Positions 18,341 through 27,080 of a stretch of DNA of 64,000 nt are shown in pieces. A program made the translations under genes and the position numbers. Source of the DNA: Streptomyces actinomycinicus (lineage in GTDB: Bacteria > Actinomycetota > Actinomycetes > Streptomycetales > Streptomycetaceae); assembly GCF_016741775.1 (NCBI RefSeq), contig NZ_JAERRK010000018.1, forward strand, positions 62,001 to 126,000, given 5' to 3'. The notes below the pieces were generated by a model. That model was given only the letters and a program-made list of their open reading frames with translations. It was not told where the DNA came from and did no database searches. The first letter of the stretch is position 1. Each line of letters opens with the position of its first letter.

Positions 18341-19933
18341 TCACTTGGCGGCAGCGGCAGGAACGTCCTCGCCGAGCAGCTTGCCGTCCGAGGTCTCGAA
18401 CTGCTTCTTGAACTCCACGATCGCGTCGGCGACGGCCGTGAGGGTGTCGTCGGACATCTTGCCGCCCTCGCGGATGGAGGTCATGAGGCCCTGCTCCTTG
18501 CGGTGCAGGTACTCCAGCAGCTCCTTCTCGAAGCGGCGGATGTCGGCGACGGGAACCTCGTCCATCTTGCCGGTGGTGCCGGCCCAGACGGAGACGACCT
18601 GGTCCTCGGTGGACATCGGCTGGTACTGGTCCTGCTTCAGCAGCTCGACCATGCGCTGACCGCGCTCCAGCTGGGACTTCGAGGCGGCGTCCAGGTCGGA
18701 ACCGAAGGCGGCGAACGCCTCCAGCTCACGGAACTGGGCGAGGTCCACACGGAGACGGCCGGAGACCTGCTTCATCGCCTTGTGCTGCGCGGAACCACCG
18801 ACTCGGGAGACGGAGATACCGACGTTCAGCGCGGGGCGCTGACCGGCGTTGAACAGGTCCGACTCCAGGAAGCACTGGCCGTCGGTGATGGAGATGACGT
18901 TGGTCGGGATGAACGCCGAGACGTCGTTGGCCTTGGTCTCGACGATCGGCAGACCGGTCATCGAACCGGCACCCATGTCGTCGGAGAGCTTGGCGCAGCG
19001 CTCCAGCAGACGGGAGTGCAGGTAGAAGACGTCACCCGGGTAGGCCTCGCGGCCCGGCGGGCGGCGCAGCAGCAGCGACACGGCGCGGTAGGCGTCGGCC
19101 TGCTTCGACAGGTCGTCGAAGATGATGAGGACGTGCTTGCCCTCGTACATCCACTGCTGACCGATGGCCGAACCGGTGTACGGCGCCAGGTACTTGAAGC
19201 CGGCCGGGTCGGACGCCGGGGCGGCGACGATGGTCGTGTACTCCAGGGCGCCGTTCTCCTCCAGCGCGCGGCGCACGCCGGCGATGGTGGAGCCCTTCTG
19301 GCCGATGGCGACGTAGATGCAGCGGACCTGCTTCTTCGGGTCGCCAGAGCGCCAGTTGTCGCGCTGGTTGATGATCGTGTCGACGGCCAGGGCGGTCTTG
19401 CCGGTCTGACGGTCACCGATGATCAGCTGACGCTGGCCACGGCCGATCGGGGTCATCGCGTCGACGGCCTTGTAGCCGGTCTCCATCGGCTCGTGCACCG
19501 ACTTGCGCTGCATGACCGTGGGGGCCTGCAGCTCGAGGGCGCGGCGGCCGGACGTCTCGATCTCGCCGAGACCGTCGATCGGGTTGCCGAGCGGGTCGAC
19601 AACACGGCCGAGGTAGCCCTCGCCGACCGCGACGGAGAGGACCTCACCGGTGCGCTGCACCGGCTGACCCTCCTCGATGCCGCTGAACTCACCGAGGACG
19701 ATGGCACCGATCTCGCGCTCCTCGAGGTTGAGGGCGAGGCCGAGGGTGCCGTCCTCGAACTTCAGCAGTTCGTTGGCCATGGCCGAGGGGAGGCCCTCGA
19801 CCTTCGCGATGCCGTCGCCGGCAAGGGTGACCGTACCGACCTCCTCGCGCGAGGCCGCGTCCGGCTTGTACGACTGGACAAAGTTCTCCAGCGCGTCCCG
19901 GATCTCCTCCGGCCGGATCGTGAGCTCCGCCAT
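18341..19933 (-). CDS. atpA: ATP synthase alpha subunit
   Basis: A 530-residue non-catalytic nucleotide-binding F1 subunit, from the ATG at 19933 (MAELTIRPEEIRDAL). The P-loop is GDRQTGKTALAVD, and the C-terminal family signature lies in PALNVGISVSRVGGSAQ. The upstream in-frame extension does not resemble the family and is not used. A 145-bp gap separates it from atpH; within this gap no gene is visible. Confidence 0.98.
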   Translation of the reverse strand: MAELTIRPEEIRDALENFVQSYKPDAASREEVGTVTLAGDGIAKVEGLPSAMANELLKFEDGTLGLALNLEEREIGAIVLGEFSGIEEGQPVQRTGEVLSVAVGEGYLGRVVDPLGNPIDGLGEIETSGRRALELQAPTVMQRKSVHEPMETGYKAVDAMTPIGRGQRQLIIGDRQTGKTALAVDTIINQRDNWRSGDPKKQVRCIYVAIGQKGSTIAGVRRALEENGALEYTTIVAAPASDPAGFKYLAPYTGSAIGQQWMYEGKHVLIIFDDLSKQADAYRAVSLLLRRPPGREAYPGDVFYLHSRLLERCAKLSDDMGAGSMTGLPIVETKANDVSAFIPTNVISITDGQCFLESDLFNAGQRPALNVGISVSRVGGSAQHKAMKQVSGRLRVDLAQFRELEAFAAFGSDLDAASKSQLERGQRMVELLKQDQYQPMSTEDQVVSVWAGTTGKMDEVPVADIRRFEKELLEYLHRKEQGLMTSIREGGKMSDDTLTAVADAIVEFKKQFETSDGKLLGEDVPAAAAK

Positions 19934-20078
19934 CTGGGTTCCCTGCTCTCCTTGTTGGGCCCGAAGTTTCACTTGGGGGGGGGATGGGGACTCCCCCCTG
20001 AAAGAGGTGAATCCTCTGCACGGCCCAACCAGGGCCGTAAGTACGTACTGCTTCTTCTCGACGTGTCGAGAGTTGCTG

Positions 20079-20894
20079 CTAGCTCGCCATGCGGCGGGCG
20101 GCCTCGTCCAGCCGGTCCGCGATCGAGCCGTTGATGACCTCGTCACCGACCTGCACCCGGATCCCGCCGACGACCTCGGGGTCGACGTCGAGGTTGAGGT
20201 GCATCCGGCGCCCGTAGAGCTTGGCCAGCGCAGCGCCGAGACGCTCCTTCTGCCCGTCGCTCAGCGGCACCGCCGAGGTGACGACGGCGACCACACGGTT
20301 CCGGCGCTCCGCGGCGAGCTTGGACAGGGACTCCAGTCCCGCTTCCAGGCTACGTCCACGCGGCACGGTCGCGAGGCGCGTCACCAGACGCTCGGTGGCC
20401 GGCTTGGCCCGCCCGCCGAGGAGCCGGTGCAGCAGCTCGGTCTTGGCCGAGGTGCCGGCGGCACGGTCGGTGAGCGCGGCGCGCAGCTCGGTGCTGGAGG
20501 AGACGATCCGGCCGAACCGGAACAGCTCGTCCTCGACGTCGTCGAGGGTGCCCGTCTTCTCCGCGGCCGTGAGGTCGGCGATGCTCGCCAGCTCCTCCAG
20601 CGCGTCCACCAGGTCACGCGGCTGCGACCAGCGGGACCGGGCCATTCCGGCCACCAGGTCGGCGGTGGCACCGCTGACCTGGCCGCCGATCAGCCGCTGG
20701 ACCAGCGTCGCCTTCGCCTCTCCGGGCTGCGCCGGGTCGGTGATTACCCGGCGCAGGCCGGCCTCGCGGTCGAGCAGCGCGGTGACCGCCGCCAGCTCGT
20801 CGGCGAGCTGCGCGGCGTCCACGGACGTGGAGTCCGTCAGCGCGTCGAGACGCTCCCGTGCGGCTGCCAGGGCCTCGCGGCTCGCTCCGTTCAT
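20079..20894 (-). CDS. atpH: ATP synthase delta subunit
   Basis: A 271-residue peripheral-stalk subunit linking the b subunits to the top of F1. It is about 90 residues longer than the E. coli protein, which I recall as normal for Streptomyces. The C-terminal family block reads VVAVVTSAVPLSDGQKERLGAALAKLYG then VDPEVVGGIRVQVGDEVINGSI. Its start overlaps the atpF stop by four bases. Unlike in mycobacteria, b and delta are not fused. Confidence 0.95.
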   Translation of the reverse strand: MNGASREALAAARERLDALTDSTSVDAAQLADELAAVTALLDREAGLRRVITDPAQPGEAKATLVQRLIGGQVSGATADLVAGMARSRWSQPRDLVDALEELASIADLTAAEKTGTLDDVEDELFRFGRIVSSSTELRAALTDRAAGTSAKTELLHRLLGGRAKPATERLVTRLATVPRGRSLEAGLESLSKLAAERRNRVVAVVTSAVPLSDGQKERLGAALAKLYGRRMHLNLDVDPEVVGGIRVQVGDEVINGSIADRLDEAARRMAS

Positions 20895-21436
20895 CGCGTG
20901 GCCTCGGCCTTCTCCTCGAGCTCGTCGAGGAAGCGGTCGATCACACGGCTCTGGCGGGCGTGGTCCTCGAGGGACTCACCGACGAGCTTGCCGGCCAGGT
21001 CGGTGGCGAGCTTGCCGACGTCCTGACGCAGCGCGGACGCGGCGGCCTTGCGGTCGGCGTCGATCTGGGCGTGACCGGCGGCGACGATCTCCTCGCGCTG
21101 CCGCTGGCCCTCGGCCCGCATCTCGGCGATGAGCGCGGCACCCTGCTCCTGCGCCTCCTGGCGCAGGCGCGCGGCCTCGTGCCGGGCCTCGGCGAGCTGG
21201 GCCTTGTACTGCTCAAGGACGCTCTGGGCCTCGGTCTGCGCGGCCTCGGCCTTTTCGATACCGCCCTCAATGGCCTCTCGACGCTCTTCCAGAACCTTGT
21301 TGATGTTCGGGAGGAGCTTCTTGGCGAGGAAGCCGAAGACGATGACGAAGGCGATCAGGCCGATGACGAGCTCTGGGATCGGCGGGATGAGGGGGTTTTC
21401 GGCCTCCTCAGCCGCCAGCTGAACCAGGGGGCTCAT
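20891..21436 (-). CDS. atpF: ATP synthase subunit b
   Basis: A 181-residue peripheral-stalk subunit. It has one N-terminal membrane segment (ELVIGLIAFVIVFGFLAKKLL) followed by a long charged helix (VLEERREAIEGGIEKAEAAQTEAQ and onward) that dimerises along the side of F1. The gene lies between atpE and atpH with a 4-bp overlap into atpH. Confidence 0.96.
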   Translation of the reverse strand: MSPLVQLAAEEAENPLIPPIPELVIGLIAFVIVFGFLAKKLLPNINKVLEERREAIEGGIEKAEAAQTEAQSVLEQYKAQLAEARHEAARLRQEAQEQGAALIAEMRAEGQRQREEIVAAGHAQIDADRKAAASALRQDVGKLATDLAGKLVGESLEDHARQSRVIDRFLDELEEKAEATR

Positions 21437-21470
21437 ATCAGTGCCTTTCGTCTAAAGGGCGACGGTCGGG

Positions 21471-21719
21471 TCAGGAGCTCGGGTAAACGAACGGCATGAC
21501 CAGACCGATCAGGGCGAGCGCCTCACAGAAGGCGAAGCCCAGGATCTGGTTGGCGCGGATGAGGCCGGCCGCCTCGGGCTGGCGGGCCAGGGCCTGCGTG
21601 CCGTTACCGAAGATGATGCCGACGCCGACGCCCGGGCCGATCGCGGCGAGGCCGTAACCGATCGAGCCGAGGTTGCCCTTGATCTCGACGCCGGCGGCAA
21701 GGGTCTGGAGAGCGGACAT
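21471..21719 (-). CDS. atpE: ATP synthase subunit c
   Basis: An 82-residue, two-helix ring subunit. The first helix and polar loop read GLAAIGPGVGVGIIFGNGTQ and ALARQPE. The second helix contains the proton-binding Glu in FAFCEALALIGLVM. No Na+-type liganding pattern is seen, so it is a proton-driven ring. Confidence 0.97.
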   Translation of the reverse strand: MSALQTLAAGVEIKGNLGSIGYGLAAIGPGVGVGIIFGNGTQALARQPEAAGLIRANQILGFAFCEALALIGLVMPFVYPSS

Positions 21720-21791
21720 GCCGGTTCTTCCTTCTCTTTCAATGACCGGTGGGGGTTGGCCACCGGATGTCTGGGTGGGTGGTCGGGGTGC

Positions 21792-22613
21792 TCAGTGGTG
21801 CTCGGCGAGCGCGCCCTGGATGTAGCTGCAGGTCAGCAGTACGAAGACGTACGCCTGAACAGCCTGGATGAAGAGCTCGAAGGCGGTCATCACGATGACC
21901 ATCACGAACGAGACACCGGAGTAGGCGATACCGATGCCGTTCAGCATGTACCAGCTGGCGATCGTGAACAGCAGCAGCAGCGTGTGGCCGGCGAACATGT
22001 TCGCGAAGAGTCGCACGGCGTGGGTGAAGGGCCGCACCAGCAGGTTCGAGAAGAACTCGATCGTCATCGACAGCGGCAGCACGGGGCCGAGCGTCTTGTC
22101 GTAGCCGGTGAAGTTCTTGAAGGCACCGACGAAACCGTGCCGCTTGAACGTCAGCGAGACCCAGAGGATGTAGACGATGCCGGCGAGGACCGCGGGGTAC
22201 GAGATGATCGCCGTGACCGGGAAGGCGGCCACCGGGATGATCGACCAGAGGTTCATCATCCAGACGAAGAAGAAGAGCGAGACGACGAGCGGGACGTACC
22301 TCTCGCCTTCCTTCTTGCCGATGGTCTCGTAGACGACACCGCGACGGACGAAGTCGTAACCGGCTTCGGCCACCAGCTGGAGCTTGCCCGGGATGACCTT
22401 CGGCTTGGCGAAGGCGGCCCAGAAGAAGCCCACGATGATGATGGAACCGAGGAGCGCCAGCAGCATCGTCTTGTTGAAGTACAAGTTGCTGTCCGCGTCG
22501 CCCCAGAGCGGCTTGAACAGGAACGAGTGCAGGCCCGGAGCCGGGAAGCCGCACCCGTCGAACAGGTGGCAGCTCGTGTCGAAAGCGAGCGTCTGCGTCG
22601 GGTCAGCACTCAC
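21792..22613 (-). CDS. atpB: ATP synthase subunit a
   Basis: A 273-residue membrane subunit forming the proton half-channels. The essential Arg lies in RPFTHAVRLFANMFAGH. I chose the GTG at 22613 because AAGGAG lies six bases upstream. An ATG at 22628 would add five residues but has no ribosome binding site. The segments NKTMLLALLGSIIIVGFFWAAF and LPLSMTIEFFSNLLV match the family. Confidence 0.93.
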   Translation of the reverse strand: MSADPTQTLAFDTSCHLFDGCGFPAPGLHSFLFKPLWGDADSNLYFNKTMLLALLGSIIIVGFFWAAFAKPKVIPGKLQLVAEAGYDFVRRGVVYETIGKKEGERYVPLVVSLFFFVWMMNLWSIIPVAAFPVTAIISYPAVLAGIVYILWVSLTFKRHGFVGAFKNFTGYDKTLGPVLPLSMTIEFFSNLLVRPFTHAVRLFANMFAGHTLLLLFTIASWYMLNGIGIAYSGVSFVMVIVMTAFELFIQAVQAYVFVLLTCSYIQGALAEHH

Positions 22614-22838
22614 CGCGGGCTCCTTCATCGTGGCGCATAGGTACGGCAACCTCGTTGTGTCGGCGCGGCGTGCGGCCGCGGGTCGGCACGGGACTGGTGT
22701 TACGGATGTGGGGGCGGCCGGGGGGCATCGAGCCTCGCGATCGAGCAGGCGTCAGCTCAGATGCCCGCGCCCGCGATGCCGCAGTTGGCACCGGACGATA
22801 GCAGCATCTCTCGTGCGCCTTTATCCCGGCCCTACCTC

Positions 22839-23279
22839 TCACGACGAGTGCCCCGTCTTCTCGGGCTTGTCGCCCTTCGACGAGGCATCGGGATCGACGT
22901 AGAGGATCTTCGCCTTCATGTGCGCACGCGTCTGCGCGGCGATCCACGTCAGGGTGGTGACCACGAGCGTGATGGCGAAGGCGCGGGGATTGAACAGCGT
23001 CGTGTTCTTGAAAAGAGCGACGAAGACGACGAGCAGCAGCAGCTGGGCCGCGTAGAGCATCAGACCCATCATCTGGAACAGCTGCGGGAAAGACCTGGCG
23101 GTGCGCTGGAGCACGTAGAGACCGATCCCCATGAACAGGATCACGACCGCCGTACCGACGACGGCCCCGATGGCTCCCTTGCCGCCCGCGACCACACCAC
23201 CGACGGCGGCGGCAATCGCGCCGACGGCGGCCGTGGGCACGGCGGCCTGGGCCAGGTTCCGGACGTCATTGGACGGCAT
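22839..23279 (-). CDS. atpI: AtpI-like membrane protein at the head of the atp operon
   Basis: A 146-residue protein with about four hydrophobic segments (AAVPTAAVGAIAAAVGGVVAGG, VVGTAVVILFMGIGLYVL, LMLYAAQLLLLVVFVALF, AFAITLVVTTLTWIAA). It sits directly upstream of atpB, as AtpI-like genes do. It may help assemble the c-ring or act in ion transport; the family function is only partly settled. The start at 23279 is preceded by GCGGAG. Longer frames lack a ribosome binding site. Confidence 0.78.
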   Translation of the reverse strand: MPSNDVRNLAQAAVPTAAVGAIAAAVGGVVAGGKGAIGAVVGTAVVILFMGIGLYVLQRTARSFPQLFQMMGLMLYAAQLLLLVVFVALFKNTTLFNPRAFAITLVVTTLTWIAAQTRAHMKAKILYVDPDASSKGDKPEKTGHSS

Positions 23280-23404
23280 GGCGGCAACTCCGCTTTCACA
23301 GGGGGCAGGTGTCGTCATGGACGAGCGTAGTCCCGGGCTGAGTGATCGAGACCTCACACCTTCGGACCGTCGCACTCAGGTCCTTCGGCTCTATCCGGGG
23401 TTCT

Positions 23405-23420
23405 CGTGAACCGTATCACA
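23405..23420. promoter_or_regulatory. Crp-like operator upstream of atpI
   Basis: CGTGA-N6-TCACA, with arms matching the actinobacterial Crp/GlxR half-site TGTGA in nine of ten positions. It lies about 125 bp before the atpI start codon. Binding by cAMP-Crp is inferred from the motif alone. Confidence 0.45.
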
Positions 23421-23458
23421 AACTATTTGATGAGGTCTTTACCTGGTTGGTGTGCCCG

Positions 23459-23480
23459 CTGTCACACATGAGAGTGACAG
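23459..23480. promoter_or_regulatory. Perfect 7-bp inverted repeat
   Basis: CTGTCAC (23459-23465) and GTGACAG (23474-23480) flank an 8-base spacer. This could be an operator for the atp promoter or a weak hairpin. No T-run follows on either strand. Confidence 0.35.
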
Positions 23481-23499
23481 TGCGCGTCTGTGCAAAAAC

Positions 23500-23528
23500 A
23501 GCGCCCACTTGTCTGGTATTAGGGCGCT
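23500..23528 (-). terminator. Intrinsic terminator of the transferase gene
   Basis: AGCGCCC (23500-23506) pairs with GGGCGCT (23522-23528). On the minus strand the stem is followed by GTTTTTGC, a classical U-run, about 50 bp after the stop codon of the gene at 23581. Confidence 0.7.
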
Positions 23529-23580
23529 TTGCTCCCCCACGACTTGGCAATGCTCTAGTCAGATTCTTACCTTGAGCGTC

Positions 23581-24900
23581 TCAACGGCGATCGGCGAAAC
23601 GCGAACGAGGGCCGACGGCCGTCGCGCCGTTGACGCCCGGCGCCCCCGCCGGGACCGGCGTCCGCTCCGGGGCCTGCGCCGCGTCCTGCTCGGCGGCCAG
23701 GGCCTCCCCCACCGCCTGGCGCCGCCTGCGGTACCGCGGCGGCACGAACCGCTGCGCCCACACCGGCACGCGCGGCGTGAAGCGCGGCAGGAGCAGCAGC
23801 ACCAGGCCGACCGCGCTCAGGAAGACCACGCCCAGCACGATCCACATCGACGCCGAGTTCACCGAGTACGCCAGCGCCCCGAAGGCGATCAGCGCCGACC
23901 AGAAGTACATGATCAGCACGGCCCGGCTGTGCGAGTGGCCGATCTCCAGCAGGCGGTGGTGCAGGTGGCCGCGGTCGGCGGCGAACGGCGACTGCCCGCG
24001 CCAGGTACGGCGGACGATCGCCAGGACCAGGTCGGCGGCCGGTACGGCGATGATCGTCAGGGGCAGCAGCAGCGGGATGTAGACCGGGACCGTCTGGTGC
24101 ACCGCGGCCTTCTCGGAGCCCGCGTACAGGTTCAGCGCGTCCGGGTCGAGCTGGCCGGTGATCGAGATCGCGCCGGCCGCCAGCACCAGGCCGATCAGCA
24201 TCGAGCCCGAGTCGCCCATGAAGATCCGCGCGGGGTGCATGTTGTGCGGCAGGAAGCCCAGGCACATGCCCATCAGGATCGCCGCGAAGAGCGTCGCGGG
24301 GGCCGCGGCCTCGATGCCGTACGACACCCAGACGCGGTAGGCGTACAGGAAGAACGCGGCTGCCGCGATGCACACCATGCCGGCCGCGAGACCGTCCAGG
24401 CCGTCCACGAAGTTCACCGCGTTGATCGTGATGACGACGAGCGCGACCGTCAGCAGCGTGCCCTGCCACTGGGTCAGCGCCACGTTGCCGACGCCGGGGA
24501 TGGGCAGCCACAGGATCGTCAGACCCTGCATGACCATCACGCCCGCCGCGATCATCTGACCGCCCAGCTTGATCAGCGCGTCGATCTCGAACTTGTCGTC
24601 CAGGACACCGATCAGCCAGATCAGGGCGGCTCCGGAGAGCAGCGCCCGCGGCTCGTTCGACCTGGCGAAGACCTCGTTGAGGTTGGCCAGGTGGTCCGCG
24701 ACCAGCAATCCCGCGCACAGACCGAAGAACATGGCGATACCGCCGAGGCGCGGAGTGGGTTCCCGGTGCACGTCACGTGCCCGGATCTCCGGCATCGCCC
24801 CGGCCACGATCGCGAACTTCCGTACCGGCCCCGTCAGCAGATACGTCACCGCGGCCGTGATGCAGAGCGTCAGCAGGTATTCACGCACGGGCTTCCCCAC
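23581..24900 (-). CDS. WecA/MraY-family glycosyl-1-phosphate transferase
   Basis: A protein of up to 439 residues with about ten membrane segments. It has the family motifs VHREPTPRLGGIAMF, the Asp-rich INAVNFVDGLDGLAAG, FMGDSGSMLIG, and the cytoplasmic His motif DRGHLHHRLLEIGHS. It moves a sugar-1-phosphate (probably GlcNAc-1-P) from UDP to polyprenyl phosphate, starting a cell-wall glycopolymer. The start is uncertain: GTG at 24900 or GTG at 24888, the latter with GGGGAAG upstream. It occupies the position of mycobacterial rfe/wecA before the atp operon. Confidence 0.9.
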   Translation of the reverse strand: MGKPVREYLLTLCITAAVTYLLTGPVRKFAIVAGAMPEIRARDVHREPTPRLGGIAMFFGLCAGLLVADHLANLNEVFARSNEPRALLSGAALIWLIGVLDDKFEIDALIKLGGQMIAAGVMVMQGLTILWLPIPGVGNVALTQWQGTLLTVALVVITINAVNFVDGLDGLAAGMVCIAAAAFFLYAYRVWVSYGIEAAAPATLFAAILMGMCLGFLPHNMHPARIFMGDSGSMLIGLVLAAGAISITGQLDPDALNLYAGSEKAAVHQTVPVYIPLLLPLTIIAVPAADLVLAIVRRTWRGQSPFAADRGHLHHRLLEIGHSHSRAVLIMYFWSALIAFGALAYSVNSASMWIVLGVVFLSAVGLVLLLLPRFTPRVPVWAQRFVPPRYRRRRQAVGEALAAEQDAAQAPERTPVPAGAPGVNGATAVGPRSRFADRR

Positions 24901-25072
24901 AGGTCTCGCTGGCCATCACAGCCCCACACCCTAGCGAGGGACGCATATGGATGAGGACTTCCGGGTAGCGACGATGGTTGCATGCTGGGCTGCGCACCCC
25001 GGCCCACCAGGGTCGCGGCCGGGGCGCGCGACGGGACGCACACCCCGGGGCACGAACTGCGTCTACCCCCGC

Positions 25073-26311
25073 TCAGCCGGGATACGGCGGGAACTGGGCG
25101 GTGAGCGCGCGCACCTCCTCCCGCGCCACCGCCGGCTCCGTCCGCCCGCGCAGCACGGCCGCCAGCAGCGCCGCGATCCGCACCATCTCCGGCTCCCCCA
25201 TGCCCTGCGTGGTCACCGCCGCCGTGCCCAGGCGCAGCCCGCGGCCGTCGCCGTGCGGCAGCGCACAGCAGTCCAGCACCAGGCCGGCCGCCAGGAGCCG
25301 GCCGCGGGCGGTGCGGCCGTCCACGCCGAGCGGGGCGGGATCCGCGGTGATCAGGTGGGTGTCCGTGCCGCCGGTGGTGACGGCCAGGCCCTCGGCGGCC
25401 AGGTGACCGGCCAGCACCCGGGCGTTGGCGACCACCTGATGGGCGTACACGGAGAACGCCGGTGTCGCCGCCTCGCCGAAGGCGACGGCCTTGGCGGCGA
25501 TGGTGTGCATCTGGGCGCCGCCCTGGGTGAAGGGGAAGACGGCCCGGTCGACGCGCTGGGCCAGTTCGGCAGCGCACAGGATCATCCCGCCGCGCGGGCC
25601 GCGCAGCACCTTGTGGGTGGTCGCGCACACGATGTCCGCGTACGGCACCGGGTTGGGTGCCGCTCCCCCGGCGACCAGCCCGATCGGATGCGCGGCGTCG
25701 GCGATCAGATAGGCGCCGACCTCGTCGGCGACCTCACGGAAGAAGGCGTAGTCGATGTGGCGGGGGTAGGAGATGGAGCCGCACACGATCGCCTTCGGAC
25801 GGTGGTTGCGGGCGAGGTGGCGCACCTGGTCGTGATCGATGAGCCCGGTCTCCGCGTCCACGCCGTATCCCACGAAGTCGAACCAGCGGCCGGAGAAGTT
25901 CGCCGGGGAACCGTGGGTGAGGTGGCCGCCGTATGGCAGGCCGAGGGCGAGGACGGTGTCCCCGGGGCGCAGCAGGGCCGCGTAGGCGGCGAGGACGGCC
26001 GAGGAACCGGAGTGCGGCTGGACGTTGGCGTGCTCGGCACCGAAGAGGTCCCTGGCCCGGTCGACGGCGGCGCGTTCGGCGACGTCCACGATCTCGCAGC
26101 CGCCGTGGTGCCGGGCACCCGGGTAGCCCTCGGCGTACTTATTGGCGAGCGGCGAGCCCAGCGCGGCCAGGACGGCCGGCGAGCAGAAGTTCTCGGCGGC
26201 GATCAGCTGCAGCGTGGTGGACTGCCGGGCCAGCTCCCCGAACAGGATCTCGGCCATCGCCGGGTCCTGCCGCCGCAGGACATCGGTCTCGTGAGCAGTG
26301 GTGACCGACAT
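25073..26311 (-). CDS. glyA: Serine hydroxymethyltransferase paralogue
   Basis: A 412-residue PLP enzyme beginning MSVTTAHETDVLRRQDP, with GGAG upstream of the ATG. It has the substrate-site region LIAAENFCSPAVL, EGYPGARHHGG, DAAHPIGLVAGG and the PLP-binding CATTHKVLRGPRGG (Lys234). It converts serine and tetrahydrofolate to glycine and methylene-tetrahydrofolate. Sequence details such as TTHKVLRG instead of the commoner TTTHKTLRGPR, and its place in this cluster, suggest a secondary glyA. The main one would be elsewhere; another aldol substrate is possible. Confidence 0.88.
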   Translation of the reverse strand: MSVTTAHETDVLRRQDPAMAEILFGELARQSTTLQLIAAENFCSPAVLAALGSPLANKYAEGYPGARHHGGCEIVDVAERAAVDRARDLFGAEHANVQPHSGSSAVLAAYAALLRPGDTVLALGLPYGGHLTHGSPANFSGRWFDFVGYGVDAETGLIDHDQVRHLARNHRPKAIVCGSISYPRHIDYAFFREVADEVGAYLIADAAHPIGLVAGGAAPNPVPYADIVCATTHKVLRGPRGGMILCAAELAQRVDRAVFPFTQGGAQMHTIAAKAVAFGEAATPAFSVYAHQVVANARVLAGHLAAEGLAVTTGGTDTHLITADPAPLGVDGRTARGRLLAAGLVLDCCALPHGDGRGLRLGTAAVTTQGMGEPEMVRIAALLAAVLRGRTEPAVAREEVRALTAQFPPYPG

Positions 26312-26402
26312 GACGGGCTCCGGGCGGTCGACGGTGACGTAACCCCAATGTAGGCCCGGGCCACGGGGGGCGCGCGACCGTCGCACCCCTTCCCTGCCCC
26401 GC

Positions 26403-27080
26403 TCAGGCCCGCGCGGGCACCCCCGTCAGCGCCGTCACCACCGGGTCCAGCGCGTCCCGTATCTCGTCCCCGACTGACCGGAAGAACGTCAACGGCGCCC
26501 CGTAGGGGTCGTACACCTCGTCCGCCTCCGCGGTCGGCGCCAGCAGCCAGCCGCGCAGCGCGGCGGCAGCACGGACCAGGGCGCGGGCGCGCATGACCAC
26601 GCCGTCCTCCAGGGGCGGCAGGGTGGTCGGGTCTATGGCGCGCACCAGGCGGGTGAACTCCTTCAGCGTGAAGGTGCGCAGGCCCGCCGAATGGCCCATC
26701 GAGATGACCTGGGCGCGGTGGTCGCGGGTGGCGGTCAGCACGAGGTCCGCCATGATCACGTGCTCGTCCAGCAGTTCCCGGCCCACGAAGCCGGTCGCGT
26801 CCGCGCCGAACTCGGTCAGCACGGCCTCCGCGTTGGTCTCCATGGGCGCACCCTCGTGACCCCAGGTGCCCGCGCTCTCCACGATCAGCCCGCCGCCGAG
26901 CACGCCGAGCCGCTCCGCGACGAAGTGGCGGGTCAGCCGCTCGGTGATGGGCGAGCGGCACACGTTGCCGGTGCTGACATGGAGGATGCGGAAGGTGTCG
27001 CGCGGGAACCCGAACGTCGTCGTCTCCTCCGCGCTGTGAACCCCGCGGCCTATGCCACGCCCCGCTTCAGGGGCCGTCAA
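26403..27080 (-). CDS. Low-molecular-weight protein-tyrosine-phosphatase-like protein lacking the catalytic Cys
   Basis: A 225-residue protein of the LMW-PTP fold. Its P-loop reads HV-S36-TGNVC-R42-SP, whereas active enzymes have Cys at the first position of C-x5-R. Codon 36 is AGC, clearly Ser. The general-acid motif is kept (D191-PYG), as are the flanking helices. Active members dephosphorylate tyrosine kinases that control polysaccharide synthesis. This copy may instead be a phosphotyrosine-binding pseudophosphatase, or use Ser. Its start overlaps the preceding tsaC-type stop by four bases, so the two are coupled. Confidence 0.85.
   Translation of the reverse strand: MTAPEAGRGIGRGVHSAEETTTFGFPRDTFRILHVSTGNVCRSPITERLTRHFVAERLGVLGGGLIVESAGTWGHEGAPMETNAEAVLTEFGADATGFVGRELLDEHVIMADLVLTATRDHRAQVISMGHSAGLRTFTLKEFTRLVRAIDPTTLPPLEDGVVMRARALVRAAAALRGWLLAPTAEADEVYDPYGAPLTFFRSVGDEIRDALDPVVTALTGVPARA

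Larger units (their letters stand above)
23280..23580. other. Regulatory region upstream of the atp operon
   Basis: A 301-bp gap with no gene. It holds the terminator of the upstream transferase gene and two inverted repeats described separately, in front of the atpI start. I could not assign a clear promoter. Confidence 0.5.

Noticed and set aside
15857..20134. A 1425-codon open frame on the plus strand across atpD-atpG-atpA
   Set aside because: It lies antisense to three certain ATP synthase genes, and its residue content (Val, Asp, Leu, Arg, Gly repeats) is that of a GC-bias shadow.
22614..22649. Upstream ATG starts for atpB
   Set aside because: ATG 22628 and the start at 22649 lack a ribosome binding site, while GTG 22613 has AAGGAG at six bases.
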